Source: Terrirubrum flagellatum
Lineage (GTDB): Bacteria; Pseudomonadota; Alphaproteobacteria; Rhizobiales; Beijerinckiaceae
Assembly: GCF_022059845.1 (NCBI RefSeq)
Contig: NZ_CP091851.1
Location: forward strand, 3,038,001-3,102,000
Reading direction: 5' to 3'
DNA length: 64,000 nt
Below are positions 20,117 to 28,388 of the stretch, piece after piece. The translations under genes were made by a program, and so were the position numbers. The notes under the pieces were generated by a model. It made no database searches. It was given only the letters and a program-made list of their open reading frames with translations, and was not told the origin of the DNA. Each line of letters opens with the position of its first letter. Within the stretch, counting starts at the first letter, position 1.

Positions 20117-20359
20117 TCAGCCTCCGATCTCGACCCGGTAATTCTCGATCACCGTGTTGGCGAGCAGCTTTTCGCAGGCCGACTTCAGCGCCGCCTCGGC
20201 CTTGCCCTTGTCGCCGCCGTCGAATTCGATGTCGAACACCTTGCCCTGGCGGACGCTCGCCACGCCCTCGACGCCGAGCGTCTTCAGGGCGCCCTCGATC
20301 GCCTTGCCCTGGGGATCCAGCACGCCGTTCTTCAGGGTGACGGTGACGCGGGCTTTCAT
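20117..20359 (-). CDS. purS: phosphoribosylformylglycinamidine synthase subunit PurS
   Basis: An 80-residue protein matching PurS in full: KARVTVTLKNGVLDPQGKAI at the start, LGVEGVASVRQGKVFDIEF in the middle and a CEKLLANTVIENYRVE C-terminus. PurS dimers bridge PurQ and the small-type PurL. The frame is open upstream, but ATG 20359 is where homology starts. First gene of the purS-purQ pair. Confidence 0.95.
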   Translation of the reverse strand: MKARVTVTLKNGVLDPQGKAIEGALKTLGVEGVASVRQGKVFDIEFDGGDKGKAEAALKSACEKLLANTVIENYRVEIGG

Positions 20360-20430
20360 TTCACGGGCTCCGGGGATGATGGCCGGTCGATAAGGCGGAA
20401 TCGGCTGGCGGGCAATGCGGAGGGCGCCGT

Positions 20431-20727
20431 TCAGCTTGCTTGTTTGAACGGCGCGATCTGATCGATTTCGCGACCTGACAGATCGGACGCAGCTTCGAGC
20501 GCATAGCGGCTCTGGATATTCATCCAGAATTCCGGGCTGGTGCTGAAAAAGCGCGCCAGCCGCAGCGCGGTGTCCGGCGTGAGCTCGACCTGTTCGGCGA
20601 CCAGCCGCTCGATACGGGTCCGCGGCACGCCAACCGCCCGCGCCACAGCCCCCGCCGAAAGGCCGAGCGGCTGAAGGAATTCCTCGCGCAGGATTTCGCC
20701 GGGATGAATTGCTGGCAAGGTCGCCAT
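20431..20727 (-). CDS. higA: HigA family antitoxin, XRE type
   Basis: A 98-residue antitoxin. It begins with the HigA hallmark IHPGEILREEFLQPLGLS, followed by a helix-turn-helix (AGAVARAVGVPRTRIERLV) and the family tail TALRLARFFSTSPEFWMNIQSRY. It should bind and block the HigB mRNA interferase and repress the operon. It lies 12 bp downstream of the toxin gene, in the toxin-first order characteristic of higBA. Confidence 0.93.
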   Translation of the reverse strand: MATLPAIHPGEILREEFLQPLGLSAGAVARAVGVPRTRIERLVAEQVELTPDTALRLARFFSTSPEFWMNIQSRYALEAASDLSGREIDQIAPFKQAS

Positions 20728-20739
20728 TGGCCGCCTCTC

Positions 20740-20985
20740 TCAATGATAATCGACGAATTCGACGCCGGCCGGTCCTTCCGGCGTCCAACGAAAGCAGAGC
20801 CGGAACTGGTCGTTGACGCGAATGGAATATTGTCCGGTCCGATCGCCCTTCAGAGCCTCCAGCCTGTTCGCCGGCGGACTCCGCAGATCGTCGAGGCGAA
20901 TGGCGGAGTCGAGCATCACGAGTTTCCGCCGCACAAGTTTCGCCAAATCGGCGGGGAATCCTTTCGGAATGCGCCTGCCGAGCAC
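20740..20985 (-). CDS. higB: HigB-type toxin, start codon unclear or lost
   Basis: From GTG 20985 the frame gives 81 residues: GRRIPKGFPADLAKLVRRKL, then DSAIRLDDLRSPPANRLEALKGD, RTGQYSIRVNDQFRLCFRW and VEFVDYH, all typical of HigB/RelE ribonucleases. The recognisable family N-terminus (IRGFSDKRLEAV) is however encoded just upstream of that GTG, to about 21018, with no ATG, GTG or TTG between it and an in-frame TGA; CCG stands where the ATG is expected. Either the toxin starts at GTG and lacks its first strand, or it uses a rare codon such as ATT at about 21033, or it has lost its start. The antitoxin is intact. Confidence 0.8.
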   Translation of the reverse strand: MLGRRIPKGFPADLAKLVRRKLVMLDSAIRLDDLRSPPANRLEALKGDRTGQYSIRVNDQFRLCFRWTPEGPAGVEFVDYH

Positions 20986-21182
20986 GGCTTCGAGCCGCTT
21001 GTCGCTGAAGCCGCGGATCGGCGTGGGGCGATCTCCAATTTTCGCCGGAATGTATCATGATGCGATACATCTCTCAATCCCCGCTTCTGGGGAAAGCACA
21101 GATGTAACCGATCTCGCGCTGTTCGCACGGCTCGCTCGCCCTCCCGCTTTGATCTTCCCTTCACCTCGCCTCCGAAGGGGAG

Positions 21183-21247
21183 GCCGGGAGCGCCTGATAG
21201 GCGCGGCCAAAATGAATGGTGGGATTTCGCCTTCCGGCGCTCCCGGC
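21183..21247. repeat. 12-bp inverted repeat upstream of higB
   Basis: Perfect arms GCCGGGAGCGCC (21183-21194) and GGCGCTCCCGGC (21236-21247) enclose 41 bp. It lies downstream, on the minus strand, of the putative RNA gene at 21286-21448 and may end or extend that transcript. There is no clear T-run, so terminator function is uncertain. Confidence 0.55.
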
Positions 21248-21285
21248 GCGGATTCTTTGACCTCCCGTCGCACGCTCTCCGCGGC

Positions 21286-21448
21286 GCACCGCTTAAGGCC
21301 CTCCTGGGGCGGCCCGATCGTATTGTCGGGCGGGCGTGCTGTCGGAAGCCCCCGGGAGTCCTGAAAGCCAGGTCGCGATCAGAACCCGCAGGTCCGCCCT
21401 CTGCTCCCGTTCGGTCCTGACCCGGACGGCCCCGAGAAGAGCAGAGGC
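21286..21448 (-). ncRNA. putative structured small RNA, family not established (6S RNA is one candidate)
   Basis: The strand leaving the promoter at 21455-21483 has no plausible coding frame but is rich in helices. There is a 9-bp pair CCTCTGCTC/GAGCAGAGG near the 5' end, GTTCTGA/TCAGGAC in the middle, GCCCGA/TCGGGC further on, and a possible long-range GGGCGG/CCGCCC. Total length to the last helix is about 160 nt, in the range of 6S RNA, but I cannot match the 6S consensus with confidence and the first hairpin argues against its usual end-to-end closing stem. The 3' boundary is a guess. A leader of higBA is the alternative. Confidence 0.5.
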
Positions 21449-21454
21449 AAACAT

Positions 21455-21483
21455 ATAGTAGGAATTTAGTCAGGAAATGTCAA
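21455..21483 (-). promoter_or_regulatory. near-consensus sigma70 promoter driving the putative RNA
   Basis: On the minus strand a perfect TTGACA (21478-21483), a 17-bp spacer and TACTAT (21455-21460) form the strongest promoter I see in the window. The start is predicted near 21448. Confidence 0.75.
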
Positions 21484-21527
21484 GAGAAGGTCACCGTTGC
21501 GCAATCAAGCGGCATCCTTTTTCCAGC

Positions 21528-21609
21528 GTCATCGCCGGGCTTGACCCGGCGATCCAGACCAAGGCCGATGTCGACGACTGGATGGCCGGGTCGAGCCCGG
21601 CGATGACAT
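21528..21609. repeat. GTCAT/ATGAC double-hairpin repeat, copy 3
   Basis: It starts GTCATCGCCGGGCTTGACC and ends GAGCCCGGCGATGAC. The left end folds as CGCCGGG/CCCGGCG and the right end as GGCCGGG/CCCGGC, both flanking a CCAGACC...GACTGG centre. It lies upstream of the MFS gene, close to the small-RNA promoter. Confidence 0.85.
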
Positions 21610-21716
21610 CTGGAGGGAGAGCCAAACCGCACACGGGGATCAGCGCGCATCGCATCGCCCGATTGCGCCAGACGACGGGACAAGCCCGGAGGCATCCCCT
21701 ACATCTGACGATAGGG

Positions 21717-22922
21717 ATGGGCTCATTGAATTATTTCAGCATCTTCCGCGCGCATGGCGCGGTGGTCATGTTCGGGTTTCTGTTTTCCTTCCTGTCCTCC
21801 TTCGGGCAGACCTATTTCGTCGCCCTCTCGACGCCTGACATCCGGAACGCATTCGACCTCAGCCATGGCGAGTTCGGCGCCGTCTTTTCGGCAGCGACGC
21901 TCACTGCGGGACTTTTCCTCATCGTTATCGGCAGCACGCTCGACCGCGTGTCGCCACGCGCCTACGCCGCCGCTTCTCTTGCGGGCTTGGCGATCGCGGC
22001 GCTGACGCTTTCACTCGCGCAAAATATCGCGCTGCTGGGGCTGGCGCTGTTTGGTCTCAGGCTGTTCGGCCAGGGCACGCTCAGCCACGCCTCGATCACC
22101 AGCACGGCGCGGCTTCCGCTCGGCGTGCGCGGGCGCGCCATGGGCTTCGCCAATCTCGGCTTCCAGACGGGCGCGGCGGCCTTTCCGGCGGCGGGCGTCG
22201 CGCTCATGACGACTTTCGGCTGGCTCGGCATGTGGCGCATCGCAGCCATCATCGCCGCCGTGTTCGCGGTGCTGGTGTTTCCCTATGCGCGCGGAGTCGT
22301 CGAAGCGCCGCTGAAGCACGCCGCGACGCAATCGCAGGCCAAGCACAGGCGGCGCGACATCATCCGCGACTGGCGGTTTCTCGTGCTGCTGCCGACCATG
22401 CTCGGGCCGCCGGCGATCACGACAGGCTATTTCTTCCACCAACGTTTTCTCGCGGACGACAAGAGCTGGAGCCTCGATCTCCTGGCGCTCAGCATCACGG
22501 CCAGCGCGCTCGCATCCGTGATCAGCTCCATCGTCGTTGGCGCGCTGATCGACCGCTTCGGCGCCATCCGCATTTCGCGCTTCCAGCTTCTGCCGCTCGC
22601 CGCCTGCTCGCTTGCGCTCGGTCCGATGTCGGGCCCGGCGAGCGCTATCTGGTTCTTTGCGCTGCTCGGAATCACATCGGGCGCAAACGGCGTCGTCATC
22701 ACCGCCGCGCTGGCTGAAATCTATGGCGCCGGACAGATCGGCATGATCCGCGCTGTCGCACAATCGCTGCAGGTGATCGCCTCCGCGATTTCGCCTGTCG
22801 TGATGGGCTATGCGTTCGATCTGCATGTCGCGCTGGCGACGATCGGCGGCGTCGCAGCGGTTTATCTTGTCGCGGCCGCCGCTGCGACTTTATTGCTGAA
22901 GCCGAAACCGCTGCTGCCCTGA
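21717..22922 (+). CDS. MFS transporter
   Basis: A 401-residue major facilitator with twelve hydrophobic segments. Helix 1 begins at HGAVVMFGFLFSFLSS, a GSTLDRVSPR loop follows helix 2 as in the MFS signature, there is a basic central loop (TQSQAKHRRRDIIRD) between helices 6 and 7, and GALIDRFGAIRISR lies between helices 8 and 9. Substrate unknown. ATG 21717 is chosen because upstream codons are the intergenic repeat at 21528-21609. It is convergent with proline iminopeptidase, 10 bp apart. Confidence 0.85.
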   Translation: MGSLNYFSIFRAHGAVVMFGFLFSFLSSFGQTYFVALSTPDIRNAFDLSHGEFGAVFSAATLTAGLFLIVIGSTLDRVSPRAYAAASLAGLAIAALTLSLAQNIALLGLALFGLRLFGQGTLSHASITSTARLPLGVRGRAMGFANLGFQTGAAAFPAAGVALMTTFGWLGMWRIAAIIAAVFAVLVFPYARGVVEAPLKHAATQSQAKHRRRDIIRDWRFLVLLPTMLGPPAITTGYFFHQRFLADDKSWSLDLLALSITASALASVISSIVVGALIDRFGAIRISRFQLLPLAACSLALGPMSGPASAIWFFALLGITSGANGVVITAALAEIYGAGQIGMIRAVAQSLQVIASAISPVVMGYAFDLHVALATIGGVAAVYLVAAAAATLLLKPKPLLP

Positions 22923-22932
22923 CGCTCTGCAT

Positions 22933-23895
22933 TCACACGCGGTTCTCGAATTCATCCGTCGCCGCGACGATCGCCTCGGCCATCCCAGGATCGCTCGCGC
23001 TGTGGCCCGCCTGCTCCACCGCGACGAGACGGCTGCCCGGCCAGGCGCGATGCAGCAACCATGGCGTGACCAGCGGGCCGCTGACATCGAGCCGGCCATG
23101 AATGAGCACGGCGGGAATTTGGGAGAGACGCGCGGCGCTCCGCAGCAATTCGCCCTCTTCGAGCCAGGCCCTGTTCGCCCAGTAATGCGCAACGAGGCGC
23201 GCAAAGCCGAGGCGGAAGCGCGCATCCTCATAGCGCGGATTGGGCTTCGCATCCTTGCGAACGCCTGCGATGGCGATCTCCCAATCGCACCAGTGGCGCG
23301 CCGCTTTCTCGCGCGCGACGGGATTATCGCTCATGAGCAGCCCGTGATAGGCGGCGGCGAGATCGCCCTCACGTTCAGCTTCAGAGACGCCGTTGCGAAA
23401 TCTCTCGAACGCCTCGGGGAAAAAGGCGCCGACGCCGCGCGTGATCCATTCGATCTCGCGCGCGCTCGTCATGGTGACGCTGGAGAGAACGATCTCGCTG
23501 ATGCGATCGGCATGGCGCTGCGCGTAGGCTTGCGCCAAGGTCGCGCCCCAGGACGAGCCATAAAGAAGCCAGCGTTCGACGCCGAGATGATCACGCAGCT
23601 TTTCGATGTCGGAGATCAGATGCGCCGTGGTGTTGGTGGAGAGATCCGCGTCAGGCTCGCTCGCATGCGGCGTGCTGCGGCCGGCGCCGCGCTGATCAAA
23701 CAGGATGATGCGATAAAGCTCGGGATTGAAATAGCGCCGCGCGTTCACCGAGGCGCCGGAGCCCGGCCCGCCATGCAGCACGAGCGCCGGCTTGCCAGCG
23801 GGCAAACCGCAGCATTCCCAATAAAGCCGATGGCCGTCGCCGACATCGAGCATGCCGTGGGAATGGGGTTCGAGGGGCGGGTAGAGGGAGGGCAT
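22933..23895 (-). CDS. pip: proline iminopeptidase
   Basis: A 320-residue alpha/beta-hydrolase that removes N-terminal proline from peptides in the cytoplasm. It has the oxyanion motif HGGPGSG (about 41-47), FDQRGAGRS, the nucleophile elbow GSSWGATL (Ser about 114), the cap domain, and the catalytic Asp in HGRLDVSGP and His in GHSASDP near the C-terminus. The PLEPHSHGMLDVGDGHRLYWE start is typical of the proteobacterial enzyme. Length is normal. Confidence 0.95.
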   Translation of the reverse strand: MPSLYPPLEPHSHGMLDVGDGHRLYWECCGLPAGKPALVLHGGPGSGASVNARRYFNPELYRIILFDQRGAGRSTPHASEPDADLSTNTTAHLISDIEKLRDHLGVERWLLYGSSWGATLAQAYAQRHADRISEIVLSSVTMTSAREIEWITRGVGAFFPEAFERFRNGVSEAEREGDLAAAYHGLLMSDNPVAREKAARHWCDWEIAIAGVRKDAKPNPRYEDARFRLGFARLVAHYWANRAWLEEGELLRSAARLSQIPAVLIHGRLDVSGPLVTPWLLHRAWPGSRLVAVEQAGHSASDPGMAEAIVAATDEFENRV

Positions 23896-24001
23896 GAGAT
23901 GAACGTTCTCAGCAGTGTTCAGTTCAGATTGCGCCGAGCGTCAAGGAGCATGGAACGGAACATCAAGGGCGTTATTCAGATTGGCGCTCACTTTCCACAT
24001 C

Positions 24002-24088
24002 GTCATCGCCGGCCCTGAGCCGGCGATCCAGACCGCAGCGCCGGAGACCAACGATTGCTGGATGCCCGGGTCAAGCCCGGGCATGACA
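24002..24088. repeat. GTCAT/ATGAC double-hairpin repeat, copy 4
   Basis: GTCATCGCCGGCCCTGAGCC opens it and AAGCCCGGGCATGAC closes it. Inner GATCCAGACC and TGCTGGATG pair across a ~30-nt centre. Its right end closely resembles copy 3, including the ATCTGGAGG that follows. Confidence 0.85.
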
Positions 24089-24207
24089 TCTGGAGGAAGT
24101 CAGCGCGCGAAAAGAAAAGCTTCTCAGCCTCTCACGCCGAGCTTGCAGGCATTCTCGTCTCTACAATTCCCGCGACCTCAGCGAGAATATCGCTCCCGCA
24201 TAAGAGC

Positions 24208-24681
24208 TTATTGTCGCCTCAGCGACACCCGATAAGTAATCGATGTGGTTTGAACAGCCCCGCTTTTTTCGTCCTTTGTTATGACGCGAACTGTAAACTG
24301 ATCATTCTCCGCCGATGAGGAGGCTGCCGGAGCGCGATAGGCGATAAAGACGCTTCGTCGCCCATCCGCGGCAGGCGCTGGCTCAACGGAAGCCCCTGCA
24401 TTGCCGTAATTGGGCCGACTCGAGATACCTGCGGACTGAATCGAAAGACCACGTCTGAAATTCAGGACTTTCGAGCAGGTCCACGCAATTCGCAAATGCA
24501 GAAAATAAGTATTCGCCGTCCCTACGCTGAATGGCCCTTCCGCGCCGAAGCAGGTGGCTGAGTATTGAGCAAGGGCCGGGATTGTTGGCTGGAAAAAACA
24601 AGATCCAAATATGACAATCAAAATTGTTCTTCTCATCGCTGCGCGCAGAAATCCGCGCGCGCACGCGCCGTTCCTGATCAT
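24208..24681 (-). CDS. hypothetical exported protein
   Basis: A 157-residue protein I do not recognise. The N-terminus has a basic stretch and hydrophobic core (RRTILIVIFGSCFF) and a likely signal-peptidase site after PALAQ near residue 40, so it is probably periplasmic or secreted. The mature part is about 115 residues with two Cys, a Ser-rich segment (PAASSSAEND) and beta-rich C-terminus (QFTVRVITKD, TSITYRVSLRR). The start could be ATG 24681 or ATG 24636. Base composition is lower in GC than that of neighbouring genes, hinting at recent acquisition. It lies 60 bp upstream of nothing on its own strand except the repeat. Confidence 0.6.
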   Translation of the reverse strand: MIRNGACARGFLRAAMRRTILIVIFGSCFFQPTIPALAQYSATCFGAEGPFSVGTANTYFLHLRIAWTCSKVLNFRRGLSIQSAGISSRPNYGNAGASVEPAPAADGRRSVFIAYRAPAASSSAENDQFTVRVITKDEKSGAVQTTSITYRVSLRRQ

Positions 24682-24741
24682 GTGTTTGCCCCCTTATCGC
24701 CTCTATCGCAATTGATACGTCCTCAACTTCAAATATCACGC

Positions 24742-26739
24742 TCACGCCGCGCTCGCCGGCATCCTTTTCTCCACGATGCCCGCAACATCGGCCAGAATAT
24801 CGTTCACCTGAAAATCCTTCGGCGTATAGACGGCGGCGACGCCGATATTCTTCAGCACATTCTCATCGTCAGGCGGAATGATGCCGCCAACCACGACGGG
24901 AATGTCGAGGTCTTCACGCCGCAAGCGGTTGATCACCGCGCGCACCAGCGGCACATGGCTGCCTGAGAGAATGGAAAGGCCGATCACATGCGGCTTTTCC
25001 GTCTTCGCCTTCTCGACAATCTCGTCCGGCGTCTGGCGTATGCCGTCATAGATCACGCTCATGCCGGCCTCGATGGCGCGCACCGCGATCTGCTCGGCGC
25101 CGTTGGAATGGCCGTCGAGTCCGGGCTTGCCGACGAGAAAACTCACCTTCGTTCCCAATTTGCGCTCAAGCGACAAGACGAGCGCGCGCAATTTCTCGAT
25201 CTCATCGCCGGTCGCGCGCGATTCCATGGTGACGCCGGTCGGCGCGCGATACTGGCCGAACACGCCGCGCAAGGTCTCGCCCCATTCGCCCGTGGTGACG
25301 CCGGCCTTCGCGCAGACGACCGACGGCTCCATGATGTTGTCGCCTGATCGCGCCGCCGCTTCGAGCGCTTCAAGCGCAGCCGCGACCGCGCTTTCGTCGC
25401 GCGCAGCGCGCCATTTGCGAAGATTGGTGATCGCCTCGATCTCGACATTGTCAGAGATGGTCATGATCGCGCCGTCGCCAGATGTCAGCGGCGATTCCTC
25501 GGTCTCGGTCCAGCGGTTGACGCCGACGACCACCTGCTCGCCGCGCTCGATGCGCGCGAGGCGATCTGCATTGGAAGCCACAAGCGCTTTCTTCATCGCG
25601 CCTGTTTCAATCGCGGCGACGGCGCCGCCCATGGCGTCGATGCGCTTCAATTCTTCGCGCGCCGCGGCCTTCAATTCCTCGACCTTGCGATCCATCTCGG
25701 CCGAGCCGTCGAAAATATCGCCGAATTCAAGAAGATCGGTCTCGTAGGCCAATATCTGCTGCATGCGGATCGACCATTGCTGGTCGAAGGCGCGCGGCAG
25801 TCCCAACGCCTCGTTCCATGCGGGAAGCTGCACCGCACGCGCCCTCGCCTTTTTGGAAAGCGTCACGGCGAGCATCTCGATCAGGATGCGATAGACGTTA
25901 TTCTCGGGCTGCTGCTCGGTCAGCCCCAGCGAATTCACCTGCACGCCATAGCGGAACAGGCGCTTCTTCGCGTCCTTCACGCCATAGCGCTCTCTGGTGA
26001 TTTCATCCCAGAGATCGACGAAGGCGCGCAATTTCGCGATCTCGGTGATGAAGCGCATGCCGGCGTTGACGAAGAACGAGATGCGCCCGACCACATCCTC
26101 GAAGGTCGCGTCATCGACGGCGCCGGCGGCCTTCACCGTGTCGAGCACAGCGATGGCGTTGGCGAGCGCATAGGACAATTCTTGCACAGGCGTCGCGCCC
26201 GCCTCCTGCAAATGATAGGAGCAGACATTCATCGGATTCCATTTCGGCATCTCGCGCGTTGTGAACAGGATCGTATCGCGTGTCAGTCGCAGCGAGGGCG
26301 CGGGCGGAAAGACATAGGTTCCGCGCGAAAGATATTCCTTGATGATGTCGTTCTGCGTGGTGCCCTGAAGCTGTTCGCGCGGGCAGCCCTGCTCGTCGGC
26401 GACGGCGATATAGAGCGCCAGCAGCCAGCCGGCCGTCGCATTGATCGTCATCGAGGTGTTCATGGTCGCGAGCGGGATGTCAGCGAACAAAGCCCTCATG
26501 TCGCCGAGATGGGCGATCGAAACGCCCACTTTCCCGACCTCGCCATTCGCCAGCGGATGGTCGGCGTCGTAGCCGGTCTGGGTCGGCAGGTCGAAGGCGA
26601 CGGAGAGGCCGGTCTGTCCCTTGGCGAGATTCTTGCGATAGAGCGCGTTCGATTCCGCCGCCGTGGAATGGCCGGCATAGGTGCGGAAAATCCACGGCCT
26701 GTCGCGCGGAGCGGATTGCGGCTTGTCGTTGTCTGCCAT
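24742..26739 (-). CDS. ecm: ethylmalonyl-CoA mutase (MeaA)
   Basis: A 665-residue, single-chain adenosylcobalamin-dependent mutase converting (2R)-ethylmalonyl-CoA to (2S)-methylsuccinyl-CoA in the ethylmalonyl-CoA pathway. The catalytic TIM barrel starts RPWIFRTYAGHSTA and includes GLSVAFDLPTQTGYDADHPLA and NTSMTINATA. The C-terminal B12 domain (about 525-650) carries the base-off cobalamin motif DGHSNG (D-x-H-x-x-G) and SILSGSH/GGIIP loops. The TYAGHST start and the KPGLDGHSNGAEQIA block are those of MeaA/Ecm rather than methylmalonyl-CoA mutase. ATG 26739 is chosen from homology. ccr and mcd lie downstream in the window. Confidence 0.94.
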   Translation of the reverse strand: MADNDKPQSAPRDRPWIFRTYAGHSTAAESNALYRKNLAKGQTGLSVAFDLPTQTGYDADHPLANGEVGKVGVSIAHLGDMRALFADIPLATMNTSMTINATAGWLLALYIAVADEQGCPREQLQGTTQNDIIKEYLSRGTYVFPPAPSLRLTRDTILFTTREMPKWNPMNVCSYHLQEAGATPVQELSYALANAIAVLDTVKAAGAVDDATFEDVVGRISFFVNAGMRFITEIAKLRAFVDLWDEITRERYGVKDAKKRLFRYGVQVNSLGLTEQQPENNVYRILIEMLAVTLSKKARARAVQLPAWNEALGLPRAFDQQWSIRMQQILAYETDLLEFGDIFDGSAEMDRKVEELKAAAREELKRIDAMGGAVAAIETGAMKKALVASNADRLARIERGEQVVVGVNRWTETEESPLTSGDGAIMTISDNVEIEAITNLRKWRAARDESAVAAALEALEAAARSGDNIMEPSVVCAKAGVTTGEWGETLRGVFGQYRAPTGVTMESRATGDEIEKLRALVLSLERKLGTKVSFLVGKPGLDGHSNGAEQIAVRAIEAGMSVIYDGIRQTPDEIVEKAKTEKPHVIGLSILSGSHVPLVRAVINRLRREDLDIPVVVGGIIPPDDENVLKNIGVAAVYTPKDFQVNDILADVAGIVEKRMPASAA

Positions 26740-27023
26740 GGCCTCACCGTCCCCCCGCCCTTTCCCGGATGGTGCAACGCACAATCAGGGTTGGCAAGCA
26801 AGCCGACGAAGATGGGCGTTTCGGCGCGCGTGGGGCGCCGGTGAGCGAACGCTTCAGGCCCTGTCGGTCTCCCGTCGGTGTGGCGGAAAAATCACTGCCG
26901 ATGCGATTCGCTGCGTCCCATCGGTTTCGCTGACGCACCGCAACACAAAGCGCTTGAACAGCCCGTGCAATCCGGCAGCCTCATGGAAGCGGTCTGTTTA
27001 TCGGCCGCCGAACATGGGGGGCC

Positions 27024-28115
27024 ATGGGGATGTTCGCTTTTTTGAAGACGCCCGGATTGCTTCGCAAAGATTTCCTTCGAGCGTTGATTCTTACGGCCTT
27101 GATCCCCGGAGCCCTGATCGCAGGCGTGTTGATGACTCCCGGCGCGGCGCAGGCGCAGGTCGTGGATGTGGATGACCTTGGAAACGAAGTGGCCGCCGCG
27201 TTGAATTCGATTGCGGCGGTTCTCAATGCGCGTCCGTGTCTGACCCCGTCCGAGAAGAATGCCATGTCGGACGAACTTACGCGCATTCGAGAGCGCCTGC
27301 GGGCTGACCAACTGGCGGCTAACAAAGCCGGCGAAGCCAGGAGTGGCGTAAGCTACAAAAGTTGGAATAGGGCTCTTATCCGGATAGATAACTACATAAA
27401 TAACGTGAACGCCAAGCGGAGGGAAATCGAAAATTACCCCGTTTGCAGGACCGACCCGGGATCGCAGGTCGGCTGGTTCGTCGGCGGCTATTTCGTCAAG
27501 AGCTGGCAGGATCTGAAATCGGCCGAAAAGCTCGCCGCGACCGGACAACAGACCAACTCGTTCTCGGACAATAAGGACCCGCTCGGTTTCGGCGTCATTG
27601 TCGGCGCGAAATTCACGCCATGGTCCAACGACATTGTGGCGGCGCCCTTCGCCTCGTTTGAATATCTGAACATGTCGGTAAACCATACGTTCGTCGGCGG
27701 CAGCTTCCTCGGAACGAGGAGCAATTTCGCGGCGACGGCGGGCGTCAAGGTCGGTCCGCAGCTTTCGTCGGGACTTTGGCTTTACGGCGTCGCGGGCGTG
27801 AGCCTGCTCAACCAGACGCTCAGGGTGAATTTCCTTCCGGTCGTGAGCTCCCGCGATACGACGGTCCCGGGCGCGACTTTAGGCGTCGGCGGCGCGTGGC
27901 AGCCGGAATTCCTGCAAGGCTTTGGTCGTCCGGTGTCGCTGTTCCTCGAATACCAGCATACCTGGTGGCAGGACGCGAAATTCAACGCGCCTGCGGCCTC
28001 GCCGGCCTTCAACTACAAATTCCGGCGCCAGGACGATGTGATCAAGCTGGGCTTCACCATCGCGCTGGACGCGCCCGCGCCGAACGCGCCCGTCAGGACG
28101 CGTGTGTTGAAATAG
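27024..28115 (+). CDS. hypothetical outer-membrane beta-barrel protein
   Basis: A 363-residue exported protein. A long signal peptide ends at about residue 44 (PGAAQAQ). Residues 45-140 are helical with two Cys (ARPCLTPSEKN, YPVCRTDPG), and residues 150-350 form alternating strands (VGWFVGGYFVKSW, FGVIVGAKFTPW, GLWLYGVAGVSLL, PVSLFLEYQHTWW, VIKLGFTIALD) like opacity/OmpA-type barrels, but the chain runs on past the barrel without a terminal aromatic residue. I cannot name the family. It may be a surface protein with a periplasmic helical N-domain. Confidence 0.7.
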   Translation: MGMFAFLKTPGLLRKDFLRALILTALIPGALIAGVLMTPGAAQAQVVDVDDLGNEVAAALNSIAAVLNARPCLTPSEKNAMSDELTRIRERLRADQLAANKAGEARSGVSYKSWNRALIRIDNYINNVNAKRREIENYPVCRTDPGSQVGWFVGGYFVKSWQDLKSAEKLAATGQQTNSFSDNKDPLGFGVIVGAKFTPWSNDIVAAPFASFEYLNMSVNHTFVGGSFLGTRSNFAATAGVKVGPQLSSGLWLYGVAGVSLLNQTLRVNFLPVVSSRDTTVPGATLGVGGAWQPEFLQGFGRPVSLFLEYQHTWWQDAKFNAPAASPAFNYKFRRQDDVIKLGFTIALDAPAPNAPVRTRVLK

Positions 28116-28388
28116 CCGCTGGCGTTATCGGAGCTACGCGCTCCGAAGATGTTCACATCCGGATGCGCGCGCTGTTGATCGATCCGGCTATGGCGCGCGC
28201 GATCGGACGACTGGCGATCGCCTGCTTCCGGCGCGTATCGCACATTTAAAATCCGCGTCGCAGGCTCACTCCACATCGGACCCTGCGACGGACGCGGTCC
28301 TTGATGCTCCGTAACGGGAACATGGGCCGCCTGCAAAATCGGGCCTCCCTTTTTTCGCCGCATGCTTTAGAAGGCGCGCGAGGCTTTT

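Noticed and set aside
24742-26739. Methylmalonyl-CoA mutase
   Set aside because: The single-chain layout with TYAGHST start and the wording around DGHSNG match MeaA/ethylmalonyl-CoA mutase, and ccr and mcd lie close by.
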